Shown here one piece after another: positions 52,662-53,606 of a stretch of DNA of 53,606 nt; position 1 is the stretch's first letter, and each line of letters opens with the position of its first letter. The notes beneath the pieces are model-generated. The model saw only the letters and a program-made list of their open reading frames with translations, was not told the origin of the DNA and ran no database searches. This stretch comes from Aeromonas aquatica (GTDB lineage Bacteria > Pseudomonadota > Gammaproteobacteria > Enterobacterales > Aeromonadaceae): contig NZ_JRGL01000086.1 in NCBI RefSeq assembly GCF_000764655.1, positions 1 through 53,606 on the forward strand, read 5' to 3'. The translations under genes were made by a program, and so were the position numbers.

Positions 52662-53180
52662 ATGCCAACTCCATGTTATATCAGTATCGAAGGCAAAACC
52701 CAGGGCAACATCACCGCCGGTGCCTTCACCTCTGACTCCGTCGGCAACATCTTCGTGCAAGGTCATGAAGACGAGATGCTGGTGCAGGAATTCCAGCACA
52801 TCGTCACGGTGCCGACCGACCCGCAATCCGGTCAGCCGGCTGGCCAACGTGTCCACAAGCCGTTCAAATTCACCGTCGCGCTGAACAAAGCCGTGCCGCT
52901 GATGTACAACTCCCTGGCCTCCGGCGAGATGTTGCCGAAAGTGACCCTGAAGTGGTATCGCACCTCGGTCGAAGGCAAGCAGGAGCACTTCTTCTCTACC
53001 GTGCTGACCGACGCCACCATCGTCGACATCGACTGCCAGATGCCGCACTGCCAGGATCCGGCGAAGTCTGACTTCACCCAGCTGATCCAGGTCTCCCTGG
53101 CCTACCGCAAAATCGATTGGGAGCACACCGTTGCCGGTACTTCCGGTGCCGATGACTGGCGCGCGCCCATCGAAGCATGA
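52662..53180 (+). CDS. hcp: type VI secretion system tube protein Hcp
   Basis: This is a 172-residue Hcp (same name but unrelated to the hybrid cluster protein). Hallmarks are the start PTPCYISIEGKTQGNITAGA, EFQHIVTVPTD, the conserved HKPFKFTVALNKAVPLMYN (about residues 65-83) and TDATIVDIDCQMP. Six copies form a ring; rings stack into the inner tube that carries effectors. AGGAG precedes the ATG. It resembles the Hcp of Vibrio cholerae in length. A hairpin in the gap to vgrG may limit downstream transcription. Confidence 0.93.
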   Translation: MPTPCYISIEGKTQGNITAGAFTSDSVGNIFVQGHEDEMLVQEFQHIVTVPTDPQSGQPAGQRVHKPFKFTVALNKAVPLMYNSLASGEMLPKVTLKWYRTSVEGKQEHFFSTVLTDATIVDIDCQMPHCQDPAKSDFTQLIQVSLAYRKIDWEHTVAGTSGADDWRAPIEA

Positions 53181-53188
53181 TGACATGC

Positions 53189-53220
53189 AGGAGCACCCGT
53201 TTGGGTGCTCCTCATCTTTT
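53189..53220 (+). terminator. partial terminator between hcp and vgrG
   Basis: A 10-bp perfect stem (AGGAGCACCC / GGGTGCTCCT, loop GTTT) is followed by CATCTTTT. The T-run is delayed, so read-through into vgrG is likely. Confidence 0.65.
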
Positions 53221-53470
53221 GGGGGGCCCATCCTGTGCAAGCCACTGTCCAGGTACCCGTGTCCCCCAGTCGTTTCTTGTCTGTGCCATGCCTTCCTTCT
53301 GCCCGTTTGTTTGCCGAGCGGGCACAAGAAAGAACATGACGACGGATCTTCACGCACGCCTTCGGGGCGTGCGGTAGCCATGGTGGCGAAACAGCGGCGA
53401 CCATGGTGGATCTTTCCCCCATCTTGAGGCCAGCCGGCAGAAATGCGGGGCCGACAGCAGAGGCGCACCG

Positions 53471-53606
53471 ATGGCAGACAGCACAGGATTACAATTTACC
53501 GTCAAGGTGGGGGCCTTGCCCGAGAGCACCTTAGTAGTGGCCGAGTTTGCACTGGAAGAGGCGTTAAATGGCCCCTTCCAGCTGAGACTGGAGCTCGCCA
53601 GCCCCG
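53471..53606 (+). CDS. vgrG: T6SS spike protein VgrG (partial)
   Basis: The first 45 residues are in the window; the gene runs off the right end. [20 protein letters not shown], then [20 protein letters not shown], is the usual VgrG N-terminus (gp27-like domain). GAGG lies 7 bases before the ATG. VgrG trimers form the tip of the T6SS tube; a C-terminal effector domain, if any, lies outside the window. Confidence 0.85.
   Translation, partial: MADSTGLQFTVKVGALPESTLVVAEFALEEALNGPFQLRLELASP

Overview
The window is chromosomal DNA of a high-GC gammaproteobacterium, most likely an Aeromonas. The flgT/flgOP flagellar genes, a ChiP-type chitoporin, a pheL-pheA attenuator operon, an AhyR-like LuxR protein and a type VI secretion hcp-vgrG pair all point that way. 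This is a judgement from remembered families; no database search was run.

Layout, left to right. 1-10.3 kb holds small metabolic and repair genes: cupins, a DUF1272 protein, two SAM methyltransferases, an Ada-AlkA fusion overlapping an O6-alkylguanine methyltransferase gene, an M32 carboxypeptidase, smrA, a DUF3149 micro-protein, a TraB/GumN protein, a DUF1904 protein and an SDR. 10.4-16.8 kb holds chiP, a chemoreceptor whose 3' end runs into a tandem-repeat block, a YddG-like exporter, an entericidin-like lipoprotein and a soluble sugar dehydrogenase. 17-24.6 kb is a complete L-rhamnose divergon: rhaS-fucO-rhaD leftward and rhaB-rhaA-rhaT-rhaM rightward. 24.8-27.7 kb holds a SulP transporter, PPK2 and tRNA-Arg(CCT). 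27.7-30.3 kb holds flgT and the divergent flgO-flgP pair. 30.6-35.2 kb holds pheA with its pheL attenuator, a HAD phosphatase, a LarE-like protein with a broken ATP-binding motif, a DUF3157 protein and an outer-membrane barrel.

35.36-44.83 kb is the most interesting block: eleven tightly packed co-directional genes, many overlapping. The order is DUF523/DUF1722, MerR/LitR-like regulator, photolyase, NTF2-like protein, SDR, COG2907 flavoprotein, DUF1365, Cfa-type methyltransferase, DUF2878 membrane protein, TIGR02450 Trp-rich protein, chalcone-isomerase-like protein and DUF3833 lipoprotein (twelve if the last is counted separately). Upstream lie an ECF11/ChrR-type promoter (TGATCC-N17-CGTATC) and a perfect 9-bp inverted repeat suited to a MerR-family repressor. 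The block therefore looks like a light and singlet-oxygen response system that repairs DNA and remodels membrane lipids. Several members have no assigned biochemistry.

44.96-53.6 kb holds dps with an OxyR-like site, hcp-hcr (nitrosative stress) with a perfect FNR box and a homeologous duplication of the hcp 3' end, a frameshifted galE, a periplasmic DsbA-family thioredoxin, tRNA-Ser(TGA) followed by a degenerate island-like stretch, a LuxR solo with all key AHL-contact residues, and a T6SS hcp-vgrG module with a textbook sigma-54 promoter. vgrG runs off the right end. No CRISPR array, rRNA or intact insertion sequence was seen.
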